Assembly: GCA_946533395.1 (NCBI GenBank)
Contig: CAMNBU010000001.1
Coordinates: 66,553 to 130,552, forward strand
Length of the DNA: 64,000 bases
Reading direction: 5' to 3'
Origin: UBA4292 sp002395865
GTDB lineage: Bacteria > Bacillota > Clostridia > Lachnospirales > Lachnospiraceae
Positions 26,693-34,612 of the stretch are shown piece after piece. Position 1 is the first letter of the stretch, and each line of letters opens with the position of its first letter. Under the pieces are notes generated by a model. It saw only the letters and a program-made list of their open reading frames with translations, was not told where the DNA came from and searched no databases. The position numbers were made by a program, and so were the translations under genes.

Positions 26693-28204
26693 TTATTCCC
26701 TTGTAATCAGCTCCAGATAGGAACCGAACTCGGTCTCGGTACTCCTCTTCTTCTCGGTCCTGTTTTTATCCGCCTCTAAAGACGCAGATGCCTTTACGAC
26801 ATCACTTATGACGCCGGCGCCTCCCATGCATCCTCCGGGGCACGCCATGCCTTCCAGAAGATAGCCGTTGTACTTTCCGGCCTTTGCAAGCATCATCATT
26901 CTGCGACATTCGTCAAGCCCCTGGGCACTTGCGACGTTTACCTCCATCTCGGGATGCTTTTCTTTGATCACATTTACGACCGCTCTCGCTACCCCTCCCT
27001 GAACTGCAAAGCCCTTGCCGTCGGCGCTCGATTCGTTACGGCTCTCCTCGGGATCGACTGTGTTCGGATCTATTTCTTTAGCGTCGAATATGCCGGCCAT
27101 CTCTTCAAATGTAAGCACAAAATCGACTTCACTTCGCACGCTCTTCCTGCTGGCTTCGAGTTTTTTGGCGGCACACGGGCCGATGAAGACCACTCTGGCA
27201 TCCGGATGCTGCTTCTTTATCATCCTTGCGGTAAGAACCATCGGGGTCAGTGTCATGGATATGCATTCGGCGTACTGAGGAAACTGTTTCTTCGCCATGA
27301 CTGACCAGGAGGGGCAGCAGCTCGTTCCCATGAACGGAAGCTTGTCGGGAACCTCGTTTAAAAAATCCTCGGCCTCCTGTATGGCACACAGGTCTGCACC
27401 GACAGAGACCTCGACCATATCCTTAAAGCCTACCGCCTTAAGAGCCGAGCGCATGTGCCCCTCATCTGCCATCTGGCCGAACTGTGTTACATAAGACGGG
27501 GCGATCGCAGCATAGACCGGTACCCCGCTTTTTAATGCCAGACAGGTCTGATATATCTGGCTTTTGTCGACTATAGCGCCGAAGGGACAGCTTACAAGGC
27601 ACTGCCCGCATGAGACGCACAGATCCTGGTCTATGTCGGCTCTGCCGTATTCGTCAGATTTTATCGCATGCATGCCGCAGGACTTTGCGCAGGGCCTTTC
27701 CTGACGGATAATGGCGTTATACTGGCATGCCTGGATGCATTTTCCGCAGTTGATGCATTTTGACGGGTCGATACAGGATCTGCCGTTTTTGATGGAAACG
27801 GCACCCTTGGGACAGACCTCCTTGCAGGGGTGCTCGAGACAGCCTTGGCACCCGTCCGTGACATAGGTTCTTTTTTCAGGGCAGGCGTGGCATGCAAATT
27901 TGATTATGTTTACAAGAGGGGGCTCATAATATTTTTCTGCTATGTCGGCATTCTCGAATCCGTCGGACAAAAGAGTGTGCTGGGACAGCTTCCTGACCGG
28001 CAGTCCCATCGTGTTCCTTATCCTTTCTCCTATTATGGCTCGTTCCAAAAAGATATTGTCATAATATGTGCTTATCTCACCCGGAACAAGCTTATAGGGC
28101 AGCTCCTCAAGGCGTGAAAAATCGGTCCCCTCAAAGGCCATTCTGGCCACCTCTGTAAAGACCTGATGTCTGATTCTGTTTTTTGTTGTTTTTAAACCGC
28201 GCAT
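26693..28204 (-). CDS. monomeric [FeFe]-hydrogenase, group B type
   Basis: 503 residues. All three H-cluster loops are present: TSCCPSW (residues 294-300), GPCAAKK (342-348) and EGMACPGGCMGGAG (451-464). The group B style (GPCAAKK in place of MPCxxKKxE) and the iron-sulfur feeder part fit: Cys105/108 and Cys119-131 at the start, CINCGKCIQAC around 150-160, and CVSCGQCLVSC at 196-206. The enzyme reduces protons or oxidises H2 using ferredoxin; group B members are mostly uncharacterised and may sense or recycle H2. Maturases HydEFG are not in the window. A promoter lies just upstream. Confidence 0.93.
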   Translation of the reverse strand: MRGLKTTKNRIRHQVFTEVARMAFEGTDFSRLEELPYKLVPGEISTYYDNIFLERAIIGERIRNTMGLPVRKLSQHTLLSDGFENADIAEKYYEPPLVNIIKFACHACPEKRTYVTDGCQGCLEHPCKEVCPKGAVSIKNGRSCIDPSKCINCGKCIQACQYNAIIRQERPCAKSCGMHAIKSDEYGRADIDQDLCVSCGQCLVSCPFGAIVDKSQIYQTCLALKSGVPVYAAIAPSYVTQFGQMADEGHMRSALKAVGFKDMVEVSVGADLCAIQEAEDFLNEVPDKLPFMGTSCCPSWSVMAKKQFPQYAECISMTLTPMVLTARMIKKQHPDARVVFIGPCAAKKLEASRKSVRSEVDFVLTFEEMAGIFDAKEIDPNTVDPEESRNESSADGKGFAVQGGVARAVVNVIKEKHPEMEVNVASAQGLDECRRMMMLAKAGKYNGYLLEGMACPGGCMGGAGVISDVVKASASLEADKNRTEKKRSTETEFGSYLELITRE

Positions 28205-28235
28205 TTTGATTTCCTTTTAAAGCAGTGATGCCTTA

Positions 28236-28264
28236 AGTTTAATCATTTTTTTGTGCATTGTCAA
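28236..28264 (-). promoter_or_regulatory. promoter of the hydrogenase gene
   Basis: Minus strand TTGACA (28259-28264), 17 bp, TAAACT (28236-28241), about 32 bp before the start codon. A 12-bp palindrome ATATGATCATAT (28268-28279) touches the -35 side and could be an operator. Confidence 0.78.
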
Positions 28265-28285
28265 ACGATATGATCATATATATGA

Positions 28286-28320
28286 AAAAAAAGAGCCCCG
28301 CCTCCTTTGGCGGTGCGTCA
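28286..28320 (-). terminator. terminator after the DUF1016 gene
   Basis: Minus strand GCACCGCC, short loop, GGCGGGGC then TCTTTTTTTT. It ends the nuclease transcript before the hydrogenase promoter. Confidence 0.82.
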
Positions 28321-28366
28321 TAGGGATTTTTGAAGAACACAGATTTTATAGGCGTTTGACAGACAG

Positions 28367-28440
28367 CCTTCAAGCGGAAATGACAATTTGATACAGGATA
28401 TCGAAACATACAGCTCTCATATCCACTTTTCGCTTGAAGG
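28367..28440. repeat. 74-bp foldback between nuclease gene and its terminator
   Basis: Outer arms CCTTCAAGCG and CGCTTGAAGG are perfect; inner arms GGATAT and ATATCC also pair, with a ~17-base loop. The 28205-28491 gap otherwise holds only the promoter and terminator listed here. It may be an RNA hairpin in the 3' region or a small mobile palindrome. Confidence 0.65.
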
Positions 28441-28491
28441 AGGTCGCTTATGACAAAGGCAATCAAAGTTAAGTATTGTTTTCTTTCCTGA

Positions 28492-29499
28492 TCATTCGAC
28501 ATTTCCTCCTTCGCCGTCCTCAATCAGAGGCATATTGATCAATTCCTGCAGTTTTTTCTGCATAACACTCTTATCAGGCAGCTGAAGCTGATATTCTGCA
28601 ACCATCATCGGAGAGAGCGTCCTGCTCATTGCATATTCAACCACTTCATCATCCTTTGATGCGCACAATATTATACCCACACTTGGATTTTCATTTTCTT
28701 TTTTCTTCTGCCGGTCAAGAGCTTCCAGATAAAAATCCATCTTGGAAATATATTCCGGCTTGAACTCCCCGATTTTCAGCTCAAATGCTACAAGGCACTG
28801 TAATCCCCTATGGAAGAAGAGAAGATCGATTTTGAAGTCTTTCCCGCCAACCTGTACACGGTATTCTTCATCAATGAATGTAAAGTCTTTCCCTACTTCG
28901 AGGATGAAGTCCTTCATATTCCGGATCAGACCTTTTCTCAGATCTGATTCCTTATAATTTGAAGGCAGATCAAGAAATTCAATTACATAGGAATCCAAAA
29001 ACGGGTTTTCTTTCAATCCTTTGATCGGTTCCGGCAATAGTTTCTCTTTGGACAGCATATATCTTTCATAATAACCGCTGTCGATCTGACGGGATAATTC
29101 CCGTGCGGAATAGTTCTCTTTCGCACAGAGGGCAATATAAAAATGTCGCTCTTCTTCTGACTTCGCTTTAGATATTATCGCAAGATGATTCGACCAGCTT
29201 ATTTGTGACAACAGTGTTGTCACAAATTCATCATCCTTATAAGTCTCATAGAATTTTTTCATTCTATACAGACCGCGTCTGTTAAAACCCTTAATACCGG
29301 GAAATGCTTTCTGGATCTCTTCAGCTATTGAATCAATATAAGCATCACCAAACGAAGCCTTGTGAGATTCTGCAGCCAGATATTCTCCAACCTTCCAGTA
29401 CATGTTGATCAGTTCTTCGTTAACCTTCCTGAGAGCATTTTGCCTTGACTGGCTTATGGTCTGAATAAGATCCCCGGCTAATGTAATCTCATTGCCCAT
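28492..29499 (-). CDS. DUF1016 / PD-(D/E)XK nuclease-domain protein (YhcG family)
   Basis: 335 residues. The DUF1016 N-terminal domain is recognised by YWKVGEYLAAE, RRGLYRMKKFYETY and VTTLLSQISWSNHLAII. The C-terminal PD-(D/E)XK nuclease fold has D225 in FKIDLLFFHR and E240-L-K242 in VAFELKIGEFKPEY. Homologues are found near restriction and other defence genes and mobile DNA; their role is not settled. A gene for a zinc-finger protein lies upstream on the same strand. A 27-bp palindrome lies upstream of its start and again inside the gene. Complete, no frameshift. Confidence 0.9.
   Translation of the reverse strand: MGNEITLAGDLIQTISQSRQNALRKVNEELINMYWKVGEYLAAESHKASFGDAYIDSIAEEIQKAFPGIKGFNRRGLYRMKKFYETYKDDEFVTTLLSQISWSNHLAIISKAKSEEERHFYIALCAKENYSARELSRQIDSGYYERYMLSKEKLLPEPIKGLKENPFLDSYVIEFLDLPSNYKESDLRKGLIRNMKDFILEVGKDFTFIDEEYRVQVGGKDFKIDLLFFHRGLQCLVAFELKIGEFKPEYISKMDFYLEALDRQKKKENENPSVGIILCASKDDEVVEYAMSRTLSPMMVAEYQLQLPDKSVMQKKLQELINMPLIEDGEGGNVE
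29201..29227. promoter_or_regulatory. 27-bp intragenic palindrome (second operator-like copy)
   Basis: Thirteen-base arms ATTTGTGACAACA/TGTTGTCACAAAT around one central base, inside the DUF1016 gene at codons 91-100. It matches the upstream palindrome at 24 of 27 positions. Confidence 0.7.
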
Positions 29500-29517
29500 T
29501 CACTTTACCGCCTTTCA

Positions 29518-29544
29518 ATTTGTGGCAACACTGTTGACACAAAT
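29518..29544. promoter_or_regulatory. 27-bp palindrome upstream of the DUF1016 start
   Basis: ATTTGTGGCAACA, central C, then TGTTGACACAAAT, about 20 bp before the start codon at 29499. One mismatched pair. A second hairpin of similar core, GTGTCACC GGC GGTGACAC, lies at 29569-29587 immediately after the upstream gene's stop. Confidence 0.65.
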
Positions 29545-29593
29545 TACCCGTTCTTTATCCTGCCGATTGTGTCACCGGCGGTGACACTTTTGA

Positions 29594-30715
29594 TTATCCC
29601 TTTGTTTTTCTTTGTCTGCTTTTCTTTTCAGAATCATTTCCGGCCTTTCGTTTCCGATATGCCATCTGCTTTCTTGCGTTTCTGGCTCTCTGGCATTCCT
29701 CGGAGTCACAGAATTCCTGCCGATTGCTGCGCCGGATCAAAAACTTTCCGCAATGCCTGCAGCAGATCATGATCCCTTCCGGCCTTGATTCCTCTCTTTG
29801 CCGGTTTTCAAGCGCCGGATCTTCTGAGATCATCCTTGCAAGCGTGTACCAGGCTATATCAAACACCGAATCGATATCAGCCGAAAAATCAAATCTGCCG
29901 GTAGTGGAGTTGAACTTAAGCCTCATATTGAAATCCGGAATGAAATCTGCAAGCTTTGTCCGCAGCTCATCGTAATCGTCATACGGATTGTGATTAAAAT
30001 CAAATTCTCCTTCGAGTGGCTGCTCTACAGGGTGTTTTTCGATATATTCATTCGTCCGCTGCATTTGTTCAACTATATTCTTTGAGGATGACTCGATTTC
30101 TTCCATGACATCATCCGGAATCTCAGGTGCAGCGTGTTTATAACTTTCAAAATAGTTATAACTCTCAAAATAACGTCCTTCCTCATAGAGGTTATAAGCA
30201 ATTTCATCATCCGAATAGATCAGACCTTCAAGAGCCACATAAAAGCGGACAGCATTATACAGGCTTCCGAGATCCTTCATGAACCGCTCAATCTCAAATA
30301 TACCGTCACGTTCCACAATATCAGCCATAACGGAATTGATATCGAAGTCCTGCGACAGCTCGGCGTAGATGAAGTCTACCCTATAGGGGTGCATATTATC
30401 CATACACCACTTAAGTATAAGCTGTTCCTTTGGCGTTTTATTGTCATAACTGTCTATAACCTTAGCAAGGTTACACAGGCTTATCAGCAGTTCCTTTCCG
30501 GTGGGTCCTTCAGAAGACGGGAATTCCGGCTCCTGTCCGGGCTTGCATACCGGGTAAACGAGCTGTTCCTTACCATCGAAGGAACAGGTGTAGGTCTTAA
30601 ATCTGAACGGATGATATACAAGCTGTCCTACGCCGCCGATTTCCTTTAATCCTAATATATCTGTCGTTTTATCTGCCTTTGAAGGGATATGATCCCCGTT
30701 CCAGTTAAGCGGCAT
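29594..30715 (-). CDS. unknown protein with C-terminal zinc finger
   Basis: 373 residues, unrecognised over its first ~310, which are mostly helical with YNYFESYKHAAPEIPDDV-like acidic stretches. The end carries a four-cysteine knuckle: CRHCGKFLIRRSNRQEFC then C-QRARNARKQMAYRKRK, with a basic, probably nucleic-acid-binding tail (a CGNR-like zinc finger layout). It is upstream of the DUF1016 nuclease gene on the same strand, which suggests one functional unit, but no function is known. A strong promoter with its own palindrome controls it. Confidence 0.72.
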   Translation of the reverse strand: MPLNWNGDHIPSKADKTTDILGLKEIGGVGQLVYHPFRFKTYTCSFDGKEQLVYPVCKPGQEPEFPSSEGPTGKELLISLCNLAKVIDSYDNKTPKEQLILKWCMDNMHPYRVDFIYAELSQDFDINSVMADIVERDGIFEIERFMKDLGSLYNAVRFYVALEGLIYSDDEIAYNLYEEGRYFESYNYFESYKHAAPEIPDDVMEEIESSSKNIVEQMQRTNEYIEKHPVEQPLEGEFDFNHNPYDDYDELRTKLADFIPDFNMRLKFNSTTGRFDFSADIDSVFDIAWYTLARMISEDPALENRQREESRPEGIMICCRHCGKFLIRRSNRQEFCDSEECQRARNARKQMAYRKRKAGNDSEKKSRQRKTKG

Positions 30716-30767
30716 TTTTACACCTCTGTCATCCTTATTGTGCGTTACCGTTAAGGTTACCGTCAGT

Positions 30768-30813
30768 TTTTAGACATCGGTTATATTATAGTCTAAAATG
30801 GCGTTGAAATCAA
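30768..30813 (-). promoter_or_regulatory. promoter with flanking operator palindrome
   Basis: Minus strand TTGATT (30808-30813), 17 bp, TATAAT (30785-30790). Eight-base arms TTTTAGAC/GTCTAAAA (30791-30798 and 30768-30775) flank the -10 box. Two direct repeats of ACGGTAAC (30744-30751 and 30756-30763) lie between promoter and start. These look like operator sites for a repressor. Confidence 0.7.
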
Positions 30814-30833
30814 TAAAAACTTGTAGAAATTAG

Positions 30834-31152
30834 TACAACGCAGATGAACGCTTCATGAAGAAGTCGGCTTCCTACGAGGAAGAGCAGAATGCTCTTAAAA
30901 AGCGGATTGCAGAGCTTGAAAGTGAAATAGCTTCAGATAAAGAGAATTCTCTGAATATCTGTCACTTCCTTACACTTGTAAAAAAAGTACACGGAAGTAC
31001 CGGAACTCACAGCAGAGATCATCAGAGAATTCATATAGAAGGTATATGTTTACCATCCCGAAAAGATAAACGGGCAGAAAACCCAGCGTGCCAGGATCGT
31101 TTGGAACTGCATTGGTGAAATACCGACTCAACTCGAAAATAAAACGGCATAG
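30834..31152 (+). pseudogene. remnant of a serine recombinase C-terminus
   Basis: Degenerate tail of a DUF4368-type serine recombinase. Frame 1 reads DERFMKKSASYEEEQ..KKRIAELESEIA..FLTLVKK, then a run of seven A at about 30979 shifts the frame by one base; the next frame continues ELTAEIIREFI, a TAG, then KVYVYHPEKINGQKTQRA and RIVWNCIGEIPTQLENKTA. The rest of the recombinase (catalytic serine, resolvase domain) is gone. An inverted repeat CGGCATAG..CTATGCCG follows (31145-31182). It marks a past mobile element insertion next to the nuclease patch. Confidence 0.85.
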
Positions 31153-31288
31153 CCGGAAATGTTATTCCAACTATGCCGATTCTTTCGGGGATTAAAAATC
31201 CCTTAGACTACCCGCCTCCTTTGAGGCAGAGCTCCCTGTTTTAAAGACAGCTATTAAAGTGCTATTATACAATCGTCCGCAACTTTGA

Positions 31289-32623
31289 TTAAACGATGCC
31301 CTGAGACATCATAGCGTCCGCTACCTTCTCGAAGCCTGCGATGTTAGCGCCGGCTACGAAGTTGCCTGCTACGCCGTATCTTGCAGCTGCGTCGCTTACC
31401 TTAGCGTAGATGCCTGTCATGATGTCGTGAAGCTTAGCGTCTACCTCTGCAAATGACCATGAAAGCCTCTGAGAGTTCTGGCTCATCTCGAGTGCGGATG
31501 TAGCTACGCCGCCCGCATTTGCAGCCTTGCCGGGCATGAAGAGGATCTTCTTCTCAAGGAAGTAGTCTGTAGCCTCTCTTGTGGAAGGCATGTTAGCGCC
31601 CTCTGCAACGAGCTTGCAGCCGTTAGCGATGAGTGCCTTAGCATCCTCAAGGTCGAGCTCGTTCTGGCCCGCGCAGGGAAGAGCGATATCGCAGGGGATC
31701 GTCCAGATGCCCTTGCCTGCTGTGTACTTGGCTGTGGGAACAGCGTCCACATACTCCTTGATACGTCCGCGGCGAACCTCCTTGATATCCTTAACGATGT
31801 CAAGCTTGATGCCGTCAGCATCGTAGATGTAGCCGTTTGAATCGCACAGAGCAACTACCTTTGCTCCGAGCTGCTGAGCCTTCTCGCATGCATAAATGGC
31901 AACATTACCTGCACCTGATATTACAACAGTCTTGCCGTTGAAGGAATCTCCGACATGCTTGAGCATCTCCTCAGCGATGTATACGAGACCGTAGCCTGTA
32001 GCCTGTGTACGAACGAGTGAACCGCCCCAGGTTAAGCCCTTACCTGTGAGAACGCCCTCATACAGGCCGGTGATCCTCTTGTACTGTCCGTACATGAAGC
32101 CGATCTCTCTTCCGCCTACACCCTGATCGCCTGCGGGAACGTCCACGTCAGCGCCGATGTACTTGCAGAGCTCTGTCATGAAGCTCTGGCAGAACGCCAT
32201 AACCTCTCTGTCAGACTTGCCCTTGGGGTCGAAATCGGAACCACCCTTGCCGCCGCCGATGGGAAGGCCTGTGAGCGAGTTCTTAAAGATCTGCTCGAAG
32301 CCTAAGAACTTGAGCATGCTCTGGTTAACATCGTAACGGAAACGAAGGCCGCCCTTGTACGGTCCTATAGCAGAGTTGAACTGAACTCTGTAGCCCTTGT
32401 TTACCTGAACCTTGCCGTTGTCGTCCACCCACGGAACTCTGAAGGATATGATCCTCTCCGGCTCGGTAAGTCTCTCAAGAAGGGAAACGCTCCTGTACTT
32501 CTCCTCATTGGCGTCGATGACCAGCTTGAGGGAGTCAAGAACCTCCTTGACTGCCTGGTGGAAAAGAGTCTCGCCGGGATTGTTTGCAACGACTCTCTCG
32601 TAAATCTCGTCTACGTATGACAT
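31289..32623 (-). CDS. gdhA: NADP-type glutamate dehydrogenase
   Basis: 444 residues, the hexameric small-type enzyme that makes glutamate from 2-oxoglutarate and ammonium. Motifs: GYRVQFNSAIGPYKGGLRF, the catalytic-lysine region LPIGGGKGGSDFDPKGKSD and dinucleotide-binding VVISGAGNVAIYACEKAQQL. Acts in the cytosol. Start at ATG 32623 with AGGAGG before it. A promoter at 32724-32752 is followed by a strong terminator-like hairpin before the start, implying attenuation or a separate small RNA. Confidence 0.96.
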   Translation of the reverse strand: MSYVDEIYERVVANNPGETLFHQAVKEVLDSLKLVIDANEEKYRSVSLLERLTEPERIISFRVPWVDDNGKVQVNKGYRVQFNSAIGPYKGGLRFRYDVNQSMLKFLGFEQIFKNSLTGLPIGGGKGGSDFDPKGKSDREVMAFCQSFMTELCKYIGADVDVPAGDQGVGGREIGFMYGQYKRITGLYEGVLTGKGLTWGGSLVRTQATGYGLVYIAEEMLKHVGDSFNGKTVVISGAGNVAIYACEKAQQLGAKVVALCDSNGYIYDADGIKLDIVKDIKEVRRGRIKEYVDAVPTAKYTAGKGIWTIPCDIALPCAGQNELDLEDAKALIANGCKLVAEGANMPSTREATDYFLEKKILFMPGKAANAGGVATSALEMSQNSQRLSWSFAEVDAKLHDIMTGIYAKVSDAAARYGVAGNFVAGANIAGFEKVADAMMSQGIV

Positions 32624-32667
32624 GATACTGTCCTCCTGTTTCGGCTCTCGGCCGTATTATATGTATG

Positions 32668-32712
32668 AAAAAAGGCGCAGACCCCCCCTCTGGGGTCTGA
32701 CGCCTTTGCCAA
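32668..32712 (-). terminator. terminator-like hairpin in the gdhA leader
   Basis: Stem AAAGGCG..AGACCCC with GGGGTCT..CGCCTTT, then TTTTTT on the minus strand. It starts ~5 nt after the predicted transcription start of the promoter at 32724-32752, and the gdhA ribosome site lies 40 bp further on. Could be an attenuator or the end of a ~50-nt RNA. Confidence 0.8.
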
Positions 32713-32723
32713 ACTACGTTACT

Positions 32724-32752
32724 ATTTTAGCACCGCGCAGGCCTTTTGTAAA
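32724..32752 (-). promoter_or_regulatory. promoter upstream of the gdhA leader
   Basis: Minus strand TTTACA (32747-32752), 17 bp, TAAAAT (32724-32729). Confidence 0.75.
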
Positions 32753-32810
32753 GTACTTTTTTCTGTTTTATGCACATTAAAGGCAATTATGCCATCTGCG
32801 TGCAGAATAA

Positions 32811-33533
32811 TTACTGCCGTGCAAGAGTCTGTGCTTCCTCGCGGTGTTTGTCATGCTCCTTTTTGTAATTCTTCTCCAGATACTCATATGCGAATGAGCC
32901 TGCGCCGCTTTGAACCTGCCAGAAGGCCGCGTCAAAGAATTCCGACCCCTTTCCTCCGCCGGTATTCATAAGGGTGTACATGACAGGGTCATTATAAAAA
33001 CCCACTGCCTTTGCGGCAACGGCCGCCTTTTCATCATCCGTAAGCGCACAGAACACCTGCGAATCTGCCAGGACCGCCTCATAAAAGCCTATCCTGCATA
33101 GAGGGCCGCCCGGATTATCCCTGTCAGCTTCCGAACCCGCCTGCTCTTTTGTATACTTTTCAATAAAGTATCCCGGAAAGGCAGCGCACGACGTAAGCTC
33201 CCCATAGGAAACTACAGTTTTACCATCCGCCTTCATCTGCTTATACGGCTCCATAGTGTCAAAAGCTTTTATCGTCTGTATATACTCATAAGCCGTATTG
33301 TAGAGATGATAAGGTAAAACCAGCGCGTATAAATCCACCGCATCATCGATCAGCTTCATATCTGCCCCTGACCATGAAACCACCTCAGCCTGCGTGGATT
33401 TCTCCACAGCTTCTGTTGTGACCGGATCAGTCGCAGCCGGCATCTGATCTGTTTGCTCAGTTTTCGAGCATCCTGTGACAGCAATCGCACCCATTAAAAG
33501 TGCGAGAAAAGTATTTATACTGTGTTTTTTCAT
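32811..33533 (-). CDS. lipoprotein of unknown function
   Basis: 240 residues from ATG 33533; the frame continues upstream, but the signal peptide starts here (MKKHSINTFLALLMGA, then IAVTGC with the lipid-modified Cys). A Thr/Glu linker (TEQTDQMPAATDPVTTEAVE) leads to a helical domain without known motifs. No family recognised. It stands alone between the glycosylase and gdhA genes; its own terminator is not obvious because the hairpin at 32668 lies beyond the gdhA promoter. Confidence 0.75.
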   Translation of the reverse strand: MKKHSINTFLALLMGAIAVTGCSKTEQTDQMPAATDPVTTEAVEKSTQAEVVSWSGADMKLIDDAVDLYALVLPYHLYNTAYEYIQTIKAFDTMEPYKQMKADGKTVVSYGELTSCAAFPGYFIEKYTKEQAGSEADRDNPGGPLCRIGFYEAVLADSQVFCALTDDEKAAVAAKAVGFYNDPVMYTLMNTGGGKGSEFFDAAFWQVQSGAGSFAYEYLEKNYKKEHDKHREEAQTLARQ

Positions 33534-33692
33534 TTTAAGCACCATAATATTTGTGATAATTGAACGATGTATATTGATATGGACAATTGTCAGGAAAATG
33601 CACAAAAATATAATAGGGTCCCCACTTAGCCCAAAACATCATTATGTGCATAAGAAACGACGCGACCCCCGGAAGTGACGCCACAGTCAAGC

Positions 33693-33729
33693 TGCAAGAA
33701 TTATATTACCACATAATATAGCTCTTGCA
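33693..33729. repeat. 37-bp palindrome in intergenic spacer
   Basis: TGCAAGA..TATATTA and TAATATA..TCTTGCA arms around CCACA. Lies in the gap between the lipoprotein and the glycosylase gene. Perhaps an operator or a weak hairpin; no T-run follows. Confidence 0.55.
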
Positions 33730-33814
33730 AAGTGTATTATTATAGCAAAGCACGTGATGCCGCGCAGAAAAACGATAGTTTTTTTGTTCATTCTGCACAA
33801 TCACAGACGCCGTC

Positions 33815-34612
33815 TCAGCGCTTTTTGGCGTTCCTCAGCTCCGCGTAGAACAGATACTGCTGTATTATCCCCGCGTATCCGGCGAAATACCCGGTATCGA
33901 AGCCGTCCGGATAATACTTCGCCAGAAGCTGCTTCACATGCGTGTCCACCGGAAACGCCTCCGTATGATGCAGGCCGAAGAGGCAGATGCAGTCGGCCAC
34001 CTTCGGGCCTATCCCCTTCATTTGCAGAAGAGCCTCGCGCGCCGCGTCATATGCCATCTTTGCGAGTCTTAGCAAAAAGTCCGGGTCGCTTCGCACATAT
34101 TCGCACATCTTCGCGATGTACTCCGCCCTGTAGCCGAGTCCGAACGACTTATCCGTAAGTCTGCCGGTATCGATATCGCAGGCAGAGGGAAATGACCTTC
34201 TCTCACTTCCCTCCACCTCACCTCCGAAGGCATCACAGAGCGCCTCCACAGATCTCGTGATCCGCGTAATATTGTTATTCTGCGATATCAGGAAGGTGAC
34301 TATCATCTCCCACAGGTCCTGCCTGAGTATCCTTATACCCGAGCCCGCCGCGTAGCATTCGCTCAGATGTCTGTCGCCGAATGAAGCTATGAGAGCCTCC
34401 ACTTGCCCGTAATCGGTATCCATATCCAGGTAGTGTGCCCAGCACTCATCCCACTCCTCCTCCGTGCAGGAGAGAGCAAAATCAGGCCCCTCATTTTCTA
34501 TGAGGAGCCTTTTTCCGAAAGCTATTATCTCGTATCCGCAGTCCATGCGCTTCCATCTGAAGCACTGGCCGCTGCCCGCCACCATGGCGGGACTGAAGTG
34601 ATCTATTATCAT
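33815..34612 (-). CDS. OGG-type 8-oxoguanine/DNA glycosylase-lyase
   Basis: 265 residues from ATG 34612, overlapping the traX-like stop (ATGA). Helix-hairpin-helix glycosylase with MKGIGPKVADCICLFG (catalytic Lys in GPK) and the conserved Asp in AFPVDTHVKQL. The OGG N-terminal domain is present: GQCFRWKRMDCGYEIIAFGK. It removes oxidised guanine and nicks the abasic site. The bacterial OGG-like class (AlkA/OGG1 fold) of clostridia is a good match. Confidence 0.9.
   Translation of the reverse strand: MIIDHFSPAMVAGSGQCFRWKRMDCGYEIIAFGKRLLIENEGPDFALSCTEEEWDECWAHYLDMDTDYGQVEALIASFGDRHLSECYAAGSGIRILRQDLWEMIVTFLISQNNNITRITRSVEALCDAFGGEVEGSERRSFPSACDIDTGRLTDKSFGLGYRAEYIAKMCEYVRSDPDFLLRLAKMAYDAAREALLQMKGIGPKVADCICLFGLHHTEAFPVDTHVKQLLAKYYPDGFDTGYFAGYAGIIQQYLFYAELRNAKKR

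Noticed and set aside
28239..28523. 94-residue minus-strand ORF running from the end of the DUF1016 gene through the foldback and terminator
   Set aside because: It overlaps the nuclease 3' end, passes through the foldback and the terminator, has no domain and no separate ribosome site.
30834..31118. 87-residue ORF read as an intact small coiled-coil protein
   Set aside because: Reading the next frame shows it is the tail of a serine recombinase after a frame slip, so it is a relic.
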